Positions 31,379 through 38,526 of a stretch of DNA of 38,526 nucleotides are shown here, piece after piece. The DNA comes from an uncultured Faecalibacterium sp. (lineage in GTDB: Bacteria; Bacillota; Clostridia; Oscillospirales; Ruminococcaceae): NCBI GenBank assembly GCA_900551435.1, contig URVW01000016.1, positions 1 to 38,526 of the forward strand, in the 5' to 3' direction. The translations under genes were made by a program, and so were the position numbers. Position 1 is the first letter of the stretch. Each line of letters begins with the position of its first letter. The notes below the pieces were generated by a model. The model ran no database searches. It had not been told where the DNA came from and worked only from the letters and a program-made list of their open reading frames with translations.

Positions 31379-32554
31379 TTACTCTTCCACCATGATATCC
31401 AGTTCGCTCTCGCTGCTGCGGGTGGGAGCCTTGACCACGGGTTCCTTGGCCGGTGCAGCTTCCGTCTCTGCGGCAGGAGCGGCAGCGGCGGCCTTGGCCG
31501 TGCGGCGGGTCGCATAGAGCTTATCGGCGTTGGCGCGAATCTGGCCCTCGATGTCGTTGGCCAGTTCGGGGTTGTCGCGCAGGAACTGCTTGGCGTTGTC
31601 GCGGCCCTGACCCAGACGGATATCTCCGTAGTTGAACCACGCGCCGCTCTTCTGGACGATGCCCAGCTTGACGCCGAGATCGATCAGCTCGCTCATCTTG
31701 GAGATGCCCTCGCCGAACATGATGTCGAACTCGGCCTCCCGGAACGGAGGAGCCACCTTGTTCTTGACGATCTTGGCGCGGGTGTGGTTGCCGATAAACT
31801 GGCCGGAGGAATCCTTCAGGCCCTCCACGCGGCGGATGTCGATGCGGACCGAAGAATAATACTTCAGAGCGCGGCCGCCGGTGGTGACTTCGGGGTTGCC
31901 GTAGACGACGCCGACCTTTTCACGCAGCTGGTTGATGAACACACAGACCGTGTTGGTCTTGCCGATGACGCTGGTCAGCTTGCGCATGGCCTGACTCATC
32001 AGACGGGCCTGCAGACCCACATGGCTGTCGCCCATCTCGCCCTCGATCTCGGCGCGGGGGACCATGGCCGCGACCGAGTCCACCACGATGGCGTCGATGG
32101 CGCCGGAGCGCACCAGCGCTTCACAAATTTCCATGGCCTGTTCACCGGTGTCCGGCTGGCTGACCAGCAGATTGTTGATGTCCACGCCCAGCGCTTCTGC
32201 ATACACGGGGTCGAGGGCGTGCTCGACGTCGATGAAGGCCACTTCGCCGCCCTGCTTCTGGGCCTCGGCCAGAATGTGCAGAGCCAGCGTGGTCTTACCG
32301 CTGGATTCCGGGCCGTACACCTCGACGATGCGTCCGCGGGGCACACCGCCCACGCCCAGCGCCATATCCAGACCCAGACTGCCGGTGGAGATGGCTTCCA
32401 CCTGCATGGCGGCGTTGTCGCCCAGCTTCATGACGGCGCCCTTGCCGAACTGCTTCTCGATCTGAGCCAGCGCCGTGGCCAGCGCGTCCTTCTTTGCGCC
32501 CGGATCGGTCTTTTGCGTCGCCGCTACGACGGTATTCTGATTTTTTGCTGCCAT
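31379..32554 (-). CDS. recA: Recombinase RecA
   Basis: The 391-residue protein contains the Walker A loop G-P-E-S-S-G-K-T-T at 81-89, the V-D-S-V-A-A-M-V-P Walker B region, the G-E-G-I-S-K-M-S-E-L-I-D block and the N-P-E-V-T-T-G-G-R-A-L motif. It drives homologous recombination and, with LexA, the SOS response. After the conserved core (about 345 residues) there is an Ala/Glu/Pro-rich tail of about 45 residues ending in E-L-D-I-M-V-E-E, longer than in most relatives. AAAGGAGC precedes the ATG. No clear LexA box is visible upstream. Confidence 0.97.
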   Translation of the reverse strand: MAAKNQNTVVAATQKTDPGAKKDALATALAQIEKQFGKGAVMKLGDNAAMQVEAISTGSLGLDMALGVGGVPRGRIVEVYGPESSGKTTLALHILAEAQKQGGEVAFIDVEHALDPVYAEALGVDINNLLVSQPDTGEQAMEICEALVRSGAIDAIVVDSVAAMVPRAEIEGEMGDSHVGLQARLMSQAMRKLTSVIGKTNTVCVFINQLREKVGVVYGNPEVTTGGRALKYYSSVRIDIRRVEGLKDSSGQFIGNHTRAKIVKNKVAPPFREAEFDIMFGEGISKMSELIDLGVKLGIVQKSGAWFNYGDIRLGQGRDNAKQFLRDNPELANDIEGQIRANADKLYATRRTAKAAAAAPAAETEAAPAKEPVVKAPTRSSESELDIMVEE

Positions 32555-32636
32555 AGTGTTTTCTGCTCCTTTGCTGTCCTCCCCCGACGCCGTGCGGCTG
32601 CACTGGAACGCGGGTCATTCTGATTCTTTCCCTAAT

Positions 32637-32664
32637 AGTATATCACAAATCCAGAATATTACAA
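32637..32664 (-). promoter_or_regulatory. Probable recA promoter
   Basis: On the minus strand TTGTAA (32659-32664) and TATACT (32637-32642) are 16 bases apart, about 80 bases before the recA ATG. I found no GAAC-N4-GTTC-type LexA site nearby. Confidence 0.65.
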
Positions 32665-32683
32665 CAGGAAGTTGTTTGATTTT

Positions 32684-33649
32684 TCAACTTTTTCTCCGCG
32701 CCAGAATGCAGCGGTCGTTCCCGCCAAAATCCTTCCAGCACGCGATGTCGGTCCAGCCGTTCGCTTCCAGAAGGGCGGTCACGGCTTCGCGCTGCTGCCA
32801 GCCGATCTCCAGCGCCAGCGCCCCGCCGGGGCGAAGCGCTTTTTGATAGTGTTCCGCGATGGCACGATAAAATACAAGGCCGTCGTCCCCAGCTTCCAGC
32901 GCCATGGCGGGTTCCTGTGCCACTTCGGGCTGCAGTTCCGTCATCTCCTGCGCGGTCAGGTAGGGCGGGTTAGACACGATGAGGTCCAGCTGCCCCTCCG
33001 GCAGGGTCTGCCAGTAGGTGAACAAGTCCCCCTGCACCGGCGTGACAGCATTCTGCGCCGTCTTGGGCCTCAGCGCATTCAACGCCGCGCCCCAGTCCAG
33101 CTCCGGCCCTTCCTCGAACGGAGAAGCTTCCAGAACATTTTCGCTTCTCCCCTGCATCGGCTGCTTCAGGGCGCAGCGGGCGTTCTTTTCGAGGTAGACG
33201 AACGCTTCCGGGCTTTTTTCCAAGCTCGTCACCTGCACGTCCGGGCAGAACCGCTTGATGCCCAAGCCCAGACAGCCGGTCCCGGCGCACAGGTCCAGCA
33301 CGCGGGGCGCTTCCACGCCCGCCAGCATTCCGGCGGCGGCTTCCGCAACGACCTCGGTATCGGCGCGCGGGCAGAGGACGCCCGGGCCGACGGCCAGTTC
33401 AAAGTCCAGAAACGGCCAGCTTCCGCAGAGATACTGCAGCGGCTCCCGGGCTTCGCGGCGGGTGGTCAACGCTTCCAGCTGGCTGGCCTGTTCGGCGGTC
33501 AGCGGCTGGTCGGACAGGCGGGCATCCCGCCCCACGGAAAGCCGAAACAGCTCCCGGGCATCAAAATCGGCGTCCGGACAGCCCGCCGCCGTCAGACGCG
33601 CTTCCACCTGCCGTACCGCTTCGCGGGGCAGGATGTTTTCCTTTACCAT
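32684..33649 (-). CDS. prmC: Peptide chain release factor N(5)-glutamine methyltransferase PrmC
   Basis: The 321-residue SAM-dependent methyltransferase modifies the GGQ glutamine of release factors. R-E-P-L-Q-Y-L-C-G-S-W-P-F at 68-80, P-R-A-D-T-E at 94-99, the cofactor loop D-L-C-A-G-T-G at 119-125 and N-P-P-Y at 227-230 are all present. It is about 35 residues longer than usual because of an insertion at about 162-200, between strands of the Rossmann fold. The ATG overlaps the yqhQ stop by 7 bases (33643-33649), so translation is coupled. The yqhQ-prmC pair is common in Firmicutes, where prfA often follows; prfA is absent here. Confidence 0.93.
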   Translation of the reverse strand: MVKENILPREAVRQVEARLTAAGCPDADFDARELFRLSVGRDARLSDQPLTAEQASQLEALTTRREAREPLQYLCGSWPFLDFELAVGPGVLCPRADTEVVAEAAAGMLAGVEAPRVLDLCAGTGCLGLGIKRFCPDVQVTSLEKSPEAFVYLEKNARCALKQPMQGRSENVLEASPFEEGPELDWGAALNALRPKTAQNAVTPVQGDLFTYWQTLPEGQLDLIVSNPPYLTAQEMTELQPEVAQEPAMALEAGDDGLVFYRAIAEHYQKALRPGGALALEIGWQQREAVTALLEANGWTDIACWKDFGGNDRCILARRKS

Positions 33650-34590
33650 TTGCCTTCCTCCGGGTCCTCGGGCAGAACGGGCGTGACTGCCGCGATTGCA
33701 ACTTCGATCATGCTGTCGTCCGGCTCAAACACGGTCAGGTGCTGGACCCAGATCCCCGGCTGACGGATGATGCGGGTCGCCAGATTATCCGACCGGCCGC
33801 ACCACTTCAGCAGCTCATAGCTGATGCCCATGACCACCGGCAAAAGCAGCAGTTTGAACACCACCCGCAGACCCGTGCTGGACCACGGCAGAACGCTGTA
33901 CAAAAACACGCTGACGATGACCACCAAGATCAAAAAGCTGGTCCCGCAGCGGGGATGGAACCGAGTATACTTGCGGACGTTCTCCACGGTCAGTTCGTCC
34001 CCGGCCTCGTAACAGGCGATGGTCTTGTGCTCTGCGCCGTGGTATTCGAACACCCGGTGGATCTCTTTCATCTTCGAGATAGCCACCATATAACTCAGGA
34101 AGATGGCGACTTTCAGGACCGCTTCCAGCACCACCTTGCCCCAGCGTCCCAGCGAGACCAGATGGTTCAGCCCGCCCACGAGGACCGTCGGCAGGACCGT
34201 GAAGAGCAAAATCGCGAACAGTCCGCCGATGACCGCAGCCGCCGCCAGCAAGACGTCCTCGGCCTTTTTGCCCAGATGGGCGCCCACCCATTTTTCAAAA
34301 GCCGTCTCTTCCTCTTCGGGGTCGTAGTCGTCGCCCATGCTCACCTGCGCGGAGTACATCATGTAGCGATAGCCCGTGATGAGGCTCTCGATCATCGAGA
34401 TGGCTCCCCGCACGAGCGGGATCTTCGTCCAGACGCCGTGGTTCGGGGTCGGCTCGATCTTCGTCTCGATGGTCCCATCCGGCTTGCGGACTGCACAGCA
34501 GATCTTCTTGGGGCCGCGCATCATGATGCCTTCCATCAGCGCCTGTCCGCCCACACTGGTTTTGAAACGTTCCTGTTTTGGTTGATTCAT
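33643..34590 (-). CDS. yqhQ: YqhQ-like DUF1385 membrane protein
   Basis: The 315-residue protein begins M-N-Q-P-K-Q-E-R-F-K-T-S-V-G-G-Q-A-L-M-E-G-I-M-M-R-G-P-K, the hallmark of the DUF1385 family. It has several hydrophobic helices (about 95-190 and 220-260) with the H-G-A-E-H-K-T-I-A-C-Y-E segment between them and R-F-H-P-R-C-G-T-S-F after it. Function is not established in the family. The ATG at 34590 has GGAGA 6 bases upstream; a 22-residue longer frame lacks support. It overlaps prmC by 7 bases. Conserved His and Cys residues suggest metal binding, an inference. Confidence 0.92.
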   Translation of the reverse strand: MNQPKQERFKTSVGGQALMEGIMMRGPKKICCAVRKPDGTIETKIEPTPNHGVWTKIPLVRGAISMIESLITGYRYMMYSAQVSMGDDYDPEEEETAFEKWVGAHLGKKAEDVLLAAAAVIGGLFAILLFTVLPTVLVGGLNHLVSLGRWGKVVLEAVLKVAIFLSYMVAISKMKEIHRVFEYHGAEHKTIACYEAGDELTVENVRKYTRFHPRCGTSFLILVVIVSVFLYSVLPWSSTGLRVVFKLLLLPVVMGISYELLKWCGRSDNLATRIIRQPGIWVQHLTVFEPDDSMIEVAIAAVTPVLPEDPEEGKW

Positions 34591-34671
34591 CCATGTCTCC
34601 TGTCCCCGGGCGCGGCTCTGCCCCGCCGGGAAATGTTTTGCCTTATGATACCACAAAAATGTGTCTAAATC

Positions 34672-36093
34672 TTACCGTTTGTAGATGGGCAGACCCAGCG
34701 TGACCACCGTGCCGCGCCCAAGGGTGCTCTTGAGGTCCAGTGTGCCGTCCAGCGCCGTCATGATGGAATCCACCAGCGCCAGACCGATGCCGCTGCCCCG
34801 CACCGAGTTGCTGCCCTTATAGAACTTCGTCTTGACGTTCTCGAGGTCCTCCGGCGGGATGCCGCGGCCCTGATCGATGATCTCGATGAACGCTTTATAC
34901 TCGCCCTGCCAGATTTTTACGGTGATGCGTCCGCCGGGAGCCGAATATTTGATGGCGTTGTCCAGAATGTTGATGAACACCTGCCGCAGACGATCCGGGT
35001 CGGCATAGACCGGGATCATCTCCTCCGGCTCGGTGTAGGAGAGCAGAAGTCCTTCCCGCTGGATGCGCGGCTCACAGAAGAGGACCGCATCCGTCAGCTC
35101 GGCCACAAGGTCGAGGGGGCAGCAGTCCATCTTGAGCCGTCCGTTCTGCAGCCGGCTGAAATCCAGCAGCTCTTCGACCATATTATACAGGCGGGCCGTC
35201 TCATTGTTTATGATCTCCAAGCCCTTGCGGTAGTTTTCGTCCTCCGGGTCGTCGAGGGTCCGCAGCGTTTCCACCCAGCCTCGGATGGAGGTCAGCGGCG
35301 TGCGCAGTTCGTGGGAGACGGAGCTGATGAACTCATTCTTCATCTTTTCCGTCTCTTCCAAGCCCTCGGCCATCTGGTTGATGGTCCCGCGCAGACGGTC
35401 CACCTCGTCGCGGCTGTCGCCGACGACCGGCAGACGAACATCCAGCTCTCCCCGGGCGATACAGGCCGCAGTCCGCTCCACCTGCCCCAGCGGGACCACG
35501 ATGCTTCGCACAAAATACAGGCCCGACGCCACAGTAAAGCCCAAGATCGCGATGACGACCACGACGCTGATGAGGAACACGCTCTTCAGCTGGTCTTGGA
35601 TCAGGGTCAGGCTCGTGACCAGACGCATGGCCGCGACATCCTCTGCGGAATACGGGACCAGACAGCAGACCGCCATGACCATCTCCTTGTTCTCGGTCCA
35701 GTAGATGGCGACTCCCATACCGTCCAGCGCATCCTGTGCCTGTTCAAAGTCGGCGCTGGTCAGGATGCCGTCGGCGTCCGTGCCGCTGGACGACGCAATG
35801 ACGCTTCCGTAGCTGTCCAGCAGCATAAATTCGTATTTGTCCTTGTCCGAGAACTGCTCCACCATCCGGCGAAGCGCCACGCTTCGGTTGGCGGCAGCTT
35901 TCTGGGCCGAGTCGCCGGTGTACATCTTCAGCTGGCCCGTGATGGACGAAAAGCGGCGGTACATCGTCTGTTGAACGCTGTTGTAGTAACTGCGGGTGCA
36001 GCTGTACAGGAACATGCCTTCCACAAGGAGCACCAGTACCACGGTCATCAGCAGACTGCCCCGCAGCCATCTTCGGGTAATGCCGCTTCTCAT
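34672..36093 (-). CDS. Sensor histidine kinase (PhoR/WalK-like)
   Basis: The 473-residue protein has a membrane helix at about 12-31, an extracellular sensor domain of about 140 residues, a second helix at about 172-194, a HAMP linker, and a HisKA domain with S-H-E-L-R-T-P containing phospho-accepting His261. The ATP-binding domain shows D-N-A-I-K-Y-S (N box), D-Q-G-R-G-I-P (G1) and G-S-G-I-G-L-A (G2). The ATG at 36093 is chosen because it overlaps the response regulator stop as ATGA (36090-36093); a frame nine codons longer overlaps more. It pairs with the regulator encoded just upstream. The signal is unknown; the co-directional lipoprotein upstream is a possible input. Confidence 0.94.
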   Translation of the reverse strand: MRSGITRRWLRGSLLMTVVLVLLVEGMFLYSCTRSYYNSVQQTMYRRFSSITGQLKMYTGDSAQKAAANRSVALRRMVEQFSDKDKYEFMLLDSYGSVIASSSGTDADGILTSADFEQAQDALDGMGVAIYWTENKEMVMAVCCLVPYSAEDVAAMRLVTSLTLIQDQLKSVFLISVVVVIAILGFTVASGLYFVRSIVVPLGQVERTAACIARGELDVRLPVVGDSRDEVDRLRGTINQMAEGLEETEKMKNEFISSVSHELRTPLTSIRGWVETLRTLDDPEDENYRKGLEIINNETARLYNMVEELLDFSRLQNGRLKMDCCPLDLVAELTDAVLFCEPRIQREGLLLSYTEPEEMIPVYADPDRLRQVFINILDNAIKYSAPGGRITVKIWQGEYKAFIEIIDQGRGIPPEDLENVKTKFYKGSNSVRGSGIGLALVDSIMTALDGTLDLKSTLGRGTVVTLGLPIYKR

Positions 36094-36791
36094 TCTTCCC
36101 ATCGGTAACCGTAGCCCCATACCGTCATGATGTGGGTCGGGTGGCTGGGTTCGTCCTCCACCTTCATCCGCAGACGCCGGATGTTGACGTCCACGATCTT
36201 CACATCGCCAAAGTAGTTCTCGCCCCAGACGCCTTTCAGGATCTTTTCACGCACCAGCGCGATGCCCGGGTTGTGGAAGAACAGCTCCATGATCTGGAAC
36301 TCCACCTGCGTCAGCTCGATGGGCTTGCCCGCCTTGAGCAGAACGCGGCGGTTCTCGTCCAGCACGAAATCTCCGCTGACAAGGGCCGTGGGAGCGGCGC
36401 TCTGTCCGGCTTCCCCGGAAGAGCGTCCGACGCGGCGGCAAAGTGCTTCCACGCGGGCCAGCAGCTCGCTGACGCTGAACGGCTTGGTCATGTAATCATC
36501 CGCGCCGATGGACAGGCCGCGGATCTTATCCTGCTCCTGCCCCTTGGCGCTGAGAATGATGATGCCGATCTTCTGGTCTGTGCGCCGGATCGTCTCGCAA
36601 AGCGAAAAGCCGTTCATTCCCGGCAGCATCACATCCAGAATGGCCGCATCGCAGCCGGGGCGCTGTTCCAGAAGCGGAAGGGCCGCTTCAGCGCTGTCGG
36701 CTTCCACCGCTTCCATCCCGGCCCGCCGCAGATTGAGCGCGATCATCTCGCGGATGCTGGCTTCGTCCTCTACAACAAGTACTTTGACCAT
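36090..36791 (-). CDS. OmpR/PhoB-family response regulator
   Basis: The 233-residue DNA-binding regulator has a receiver domain with E8-D9-E10, phospho-acceptor Asp53 in I-L-D-V-M-L-P-G-M-N-G, and the S-A-K switch lysine near 83. A winged-helix domain follows (about 130-230) with E-L-T-Q-V-E-F-Q-I-M-E-L-F and V-D-V-N-I-R-R-L-R-M-K-V-E-D. GGAGG lies 10 bases before the ATG. The stop overlaps the kinase ATG. Target genes cannot be read from this window. Confidence 0.95.
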   Translation of the reverse strand: MVKVLVVEDEASIREMIALNLRRAGMEAVEADSAEAALPLLEQRPGCDAAILDVMLPGMNGFSLCETIRRTDQKIGIIILSAKGQEQDKIRGLSIGADDYMTKPFSVSELLARVEALCRRVGRSSGEAGQSAAPTALVSGDFVLDENRRVLLKAGKPIELTQVEFQIMELFFHNPGIALVREKILKGVWGENYFGDVKIVDVNIRRLRMKVEDEPSHPTHIMTVWGYGYRWEE

Positions 36792-36950
36792 CTACTTTAT
36801 GCCTCCGTTCTCTAAAGCCCCGGAGTTGTCACAGGGCTGGGCATTTGATCCCAAATTGGGCTTTTATCCTGCATTCAGCCGCCCGCATTCTCTTGAACCG
36901 CTTCCACCACCGTGGAAACCATCCCAAAACAGGCGGCACAGCAAAAAGAA

Positions 36951-38252
36951 CTAATTCAGCCGATACAGCGAGCGGGACAGCCGATAGGTCTGGTCGGTAA
37001 TGACCGCCCCTTCGCCCAGTTTCGCCTGCATCTGGCGGGACGCCACGATGCCCAAGCGGGTCCAGCCCGCCGCGCTCTCGCTGGACGGGACGAGCCGCAG
37101 GGTCAGCACCAGTTCGTTTTCGTCCACAGTACGCAGCTCCACGGCGTCCTCTTCCTCGCTGTCGGTCAGCAGAAGGTTCCCCTCCCACTCCATCGGCAGC
37201 TCGATGTAACAGTTCATTTCTTCGTCCAGCAAGCCGAAGCTCTTTTCCGGTTCGGGGCTGGTGTAGTCCATCCAGACGATGAAATCCATCCGTCGGCTCT
37301 GGCTCATGTTCAGCAGACCGGCTTCGTCCGGCTGGGTCGGAATTTCCACGGTCCCGTCGCCGTCCAAGTCGCGGCTGACGAGGTTCGAGACATTCCGCAG
37401 GGACGCATTGTAAAGCTCGCCTGTGGTGATCTGGTCTGCCGGGACCATCTGCTGGCTCTCCTCGTCGAACCGCAGCAGGACCGTTGCCAGATGGTTGCCC
37501 GAAATGCCGGTCCAGCCGTCCAGCACCAGATAGTGCTTCCCGTCCGTGCCAAGGCCCGCCGTGACCGACGCACAGCCCGAAAATTTATCCGCCGAAAGGC
37601 CCATGACCGCCACCTGCTGGAACATCCCGTCCCGATCCACGGTCAGCAGCTCGATCTGCACGCCGCCGTCCTCGAGCGTGGACATCAAAATCAAATCTTC
37701 GTTGCCTCCGCCGGTGATATCCTCCACCAGATACTGCTCATAGGACTGTTCCAGAATGGCGTTCACTTCGCCGTGTTCGTAGGAGTAGACCGCCAGATAG
37801 CTGTCCCCCTGCGACGCCAGATAGCCCACGACCAGCTGGACCGCACCGCCGTCCTGCAGCTGAGCCAGCCGGACGTTATCGACCGTATCAGCCAAGCCCT
37901 CGATGCTCTTGCGGACGGTCCAAACGCCATCGTCATCCCGCTGCAAGAATGCGATGCAGACATTGGACGTCTGCGCCGTGGTGTAGAGCACCGCCGCGTC
38001 CTGTTCGCCATCGCCGTCCAGATCTTGCAGCAAAAACGGCGACAACAGGTCGCCCTGCATCGGGTACTTCAGCTGGGCGCTCTCCCCCAGCCATTCGTTC
38101 AGGGCATTTTGCAGCGCGCCGTAATCGCCCGAAAGCCGGGGCGCGCGGAGAAGCTCCTCCACCTGCATATTCTCGGTCATGGGAAAGCTGCAACCGGAGA
38201 GCAGACTCATGGCACAGCCCGCGCTCAGGAGCAGAAACGTTCTTCTTTTCAA
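36951..38252 (-). CDS. Putative lipoprotein with FG-GAP/VCBS-like repeats, TTG start
   Basis: The 433-residue protein starts with TTG: GGGAGG lies 8 bases before it, whereas the nearest in-frame ATG, 23 codons upstream, has none. The N-terminus K-R-R-T-F-L-L-L-S-A-G-C-A-M-S-L-L-S-G-C shows a lipobox L-L-S-G-C with lipidated Cys21 (an alternative L-S-A-G-C ends at Cys13). The mature part holds repeats like D-L-D-G-D-G-E-Q-D and D-L-D-G-D-G-T-V-E, typical of FG-GAP or VCBS beta-propeller blades with calcium-binding loops. It is probably outward facing. The two-component genes follow 159 bases downstream on the same strand. Function is unknown; a sensory or surface role is inference. Confidence 0.82.
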   Translation of the reverse strand: MKRRTFLLLSAGCAMSLLSGCSFPMTENMQVEELLRAPRLSGDYGALQNALNEWLGESAQLKYPMQGDLLSPFLLQDLDGDGEQDAAVLYTTAQTSNVCIAFLQRDDDGVWTVRKSIEGLADTVDNVRLAQLQDGGAVQLVVGYLASQGDSYLAVYSYEHGEVNAILEQSYEQYLVEDITGGGNEDLILMSTLEDGGVQIELLTVDRDGMFQQVAVMGLSADKFSGCASVTAGLGTDGKHYLVLDGWTGISGNHLATVLLRFDEESQQMVPADQITTGELYNASLRNVSNLVSRDLDGDGTVEIPTQPDEAGLLNMSQSRRMDFIVWMDYTSPEPEKSFGLLDEEMNCYIELPMEWEGNLLLTDSEEEDAVELRTVDENELVLTLRLVPSSESAAGWTRLGIVASRQMQAKLGEGAVITDQTYRLSRSLYRLN

Positions 38253-38298
38253 CAGCTGTGCCTCCCTTCGTGGAAAATTCGCACAAAAATACAGGATA

Positions 38299-38327
38299 AT
38301 TATATCATTCTTCCCGTTCAATCACAA
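38299..38327 (-). promoter_or_regulatory. Promoter of the lipoprotein gene
   Basis: On the minus strand TTGTGA (38322-38327) and a perfect TATAAT (38299-38304) are 17 bases apart, about 47 bases before the TTG start. No separate promoter is evident for the response regulator. Confidence 0.85.
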
Positions 38328-38375
38328 GAGCCAGCTTTTGTTTCCCGACACCCTGCAAGCCACCCCAGCGTATAC

Positions 38376-38409
38376 AAAAAGGCCCTTTCCCCGAAGGGAA
38401 AGAGCCTTT
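38376..38409 (-). terminator. Terminator of the ribosomal protein operon ending in rplQ
   Basis: A 13-bp stem with one mismatch (38378-38391 with 38396-38409) and a CGAA loop ends, on the minus strand, in TTTTTGT. It starts 28 bases after the rplQ stop. Confidence 0.93.
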
Positions 38410-38437
38410 GTTACACTGTATCAACAGTCAGAGTCGA

Positions 38438-38526
38438 TTAGACGAGCTCCAGAACTGCCATCTCAGCAGCGTCGCCGCGGCGAGCGCCGATCTTGATGAT
38501 GCGGGTGTAGCCGCCGTTGCGGTCAG
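38438..38526 (-). CDS. rplQ: 50S ribosomal protein L17, C-terminal part
   Basis: The frame enters from the right edge and reads D-R-N-G-G-Y-T-R-I-I-K-I-G-A-R-R-G-D-A-A then ends A-V-L-E-L-V before TAA. This is the invariant end of bacterial L17 (G-G-Y-T-R-I and R-x-G-D-A-A). Only about 29 residues are visible. L17 is normally last in the S13-S11-S4-rpoA-L17 operon, which fits the strong terminator that follows. Confidence 0.95.
   Translation of the reverse strand, partial: DRNGGYTRIIKIGARRGDAAEMAVLELV

Overview
This window looks like a chromosomal segment of a GC-rich, anaerobic, gut-type Clostridia. It most resembles Faecalibacterium or a close Oscillospirales relative, which I infer from gene content, protein style and base composition; I could not run a search. 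Firmicutes hallmarks include a Cys T-box leader on cysS, strong AGGAGG ribosome binding sites, a PASTA-carrying SpoVD-type PBP, YqhQ, AsnA and RecX next to RecA. I saw no rRNA, tRNA, CRISPR array, insertion sequence or prophage gene.

Layout. 1-1649 (+): the end of a GH28 polygalacturonase followed by a GH105 unsaturated-glucuronyl hydrolase, a pectin unit closed by a 16-bp terminator. 1714-13873 (-): a division and cell-wall (dcw) operon transcribed rsmH-ftsL-pbp-murF-mraY-ftsW-murG-ftsQ-murE from one clear promoter, with a terminator-like hairpin inside it between ftsL and pbp. 13909-15082 (-): rsmD and a coiled-coil protein. 15091-15843 (+): an FMN reductase. 15983-18370 (+): a GH2 glycosidase. 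18393-20662 (+): a zinc-ribbon membrane protein, a DUF5685-like protein and a J-domain protein. 20698-24622 (-): a tiny alpha/beta-hydrolase-tail ORF, a large secreted repeat protein and a second secreted protein. 24656-26408 (-): cysS with its T-box. 26414-28132 (+): a GNAT acetyltransferase and asnA. 28131-32664 (-): recA-recX-rimO-pgsA and a membrane protein. 32684-34590 (-): yqhQ-prmC. 34672-38327 (-): a lipoprotein and a two-component pair. 38438-38526 (-): the end of rplQ.

The most notable observation is a nine-base G/C homopolymer lying inside the otherwise consensus -35/-10 spacer of the secreted repeat-protein gene (23279-23307). This is the classic architecture of a phase-variable promoter. 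Next are the MraY-like protein of the dcw operon, which lacks the third catalytic Asp and other conserved polar residues; the GH2 enzyme, whose acid/base Glu appears to be Gly; and the uncharacterised zinc-ribbon/DUF5685/J-domain trio.

Start codons were moved from the longest reading frame to the position supported by a ribosome binding site for murF, ftsW, rsmH, the coiled-coil gene, the zinc-ribbon gene, both secreted proteins, cysS, the GNAT gene, pgsA, yqhQ, the histidine kinase and the lipoprotein (TTG start).
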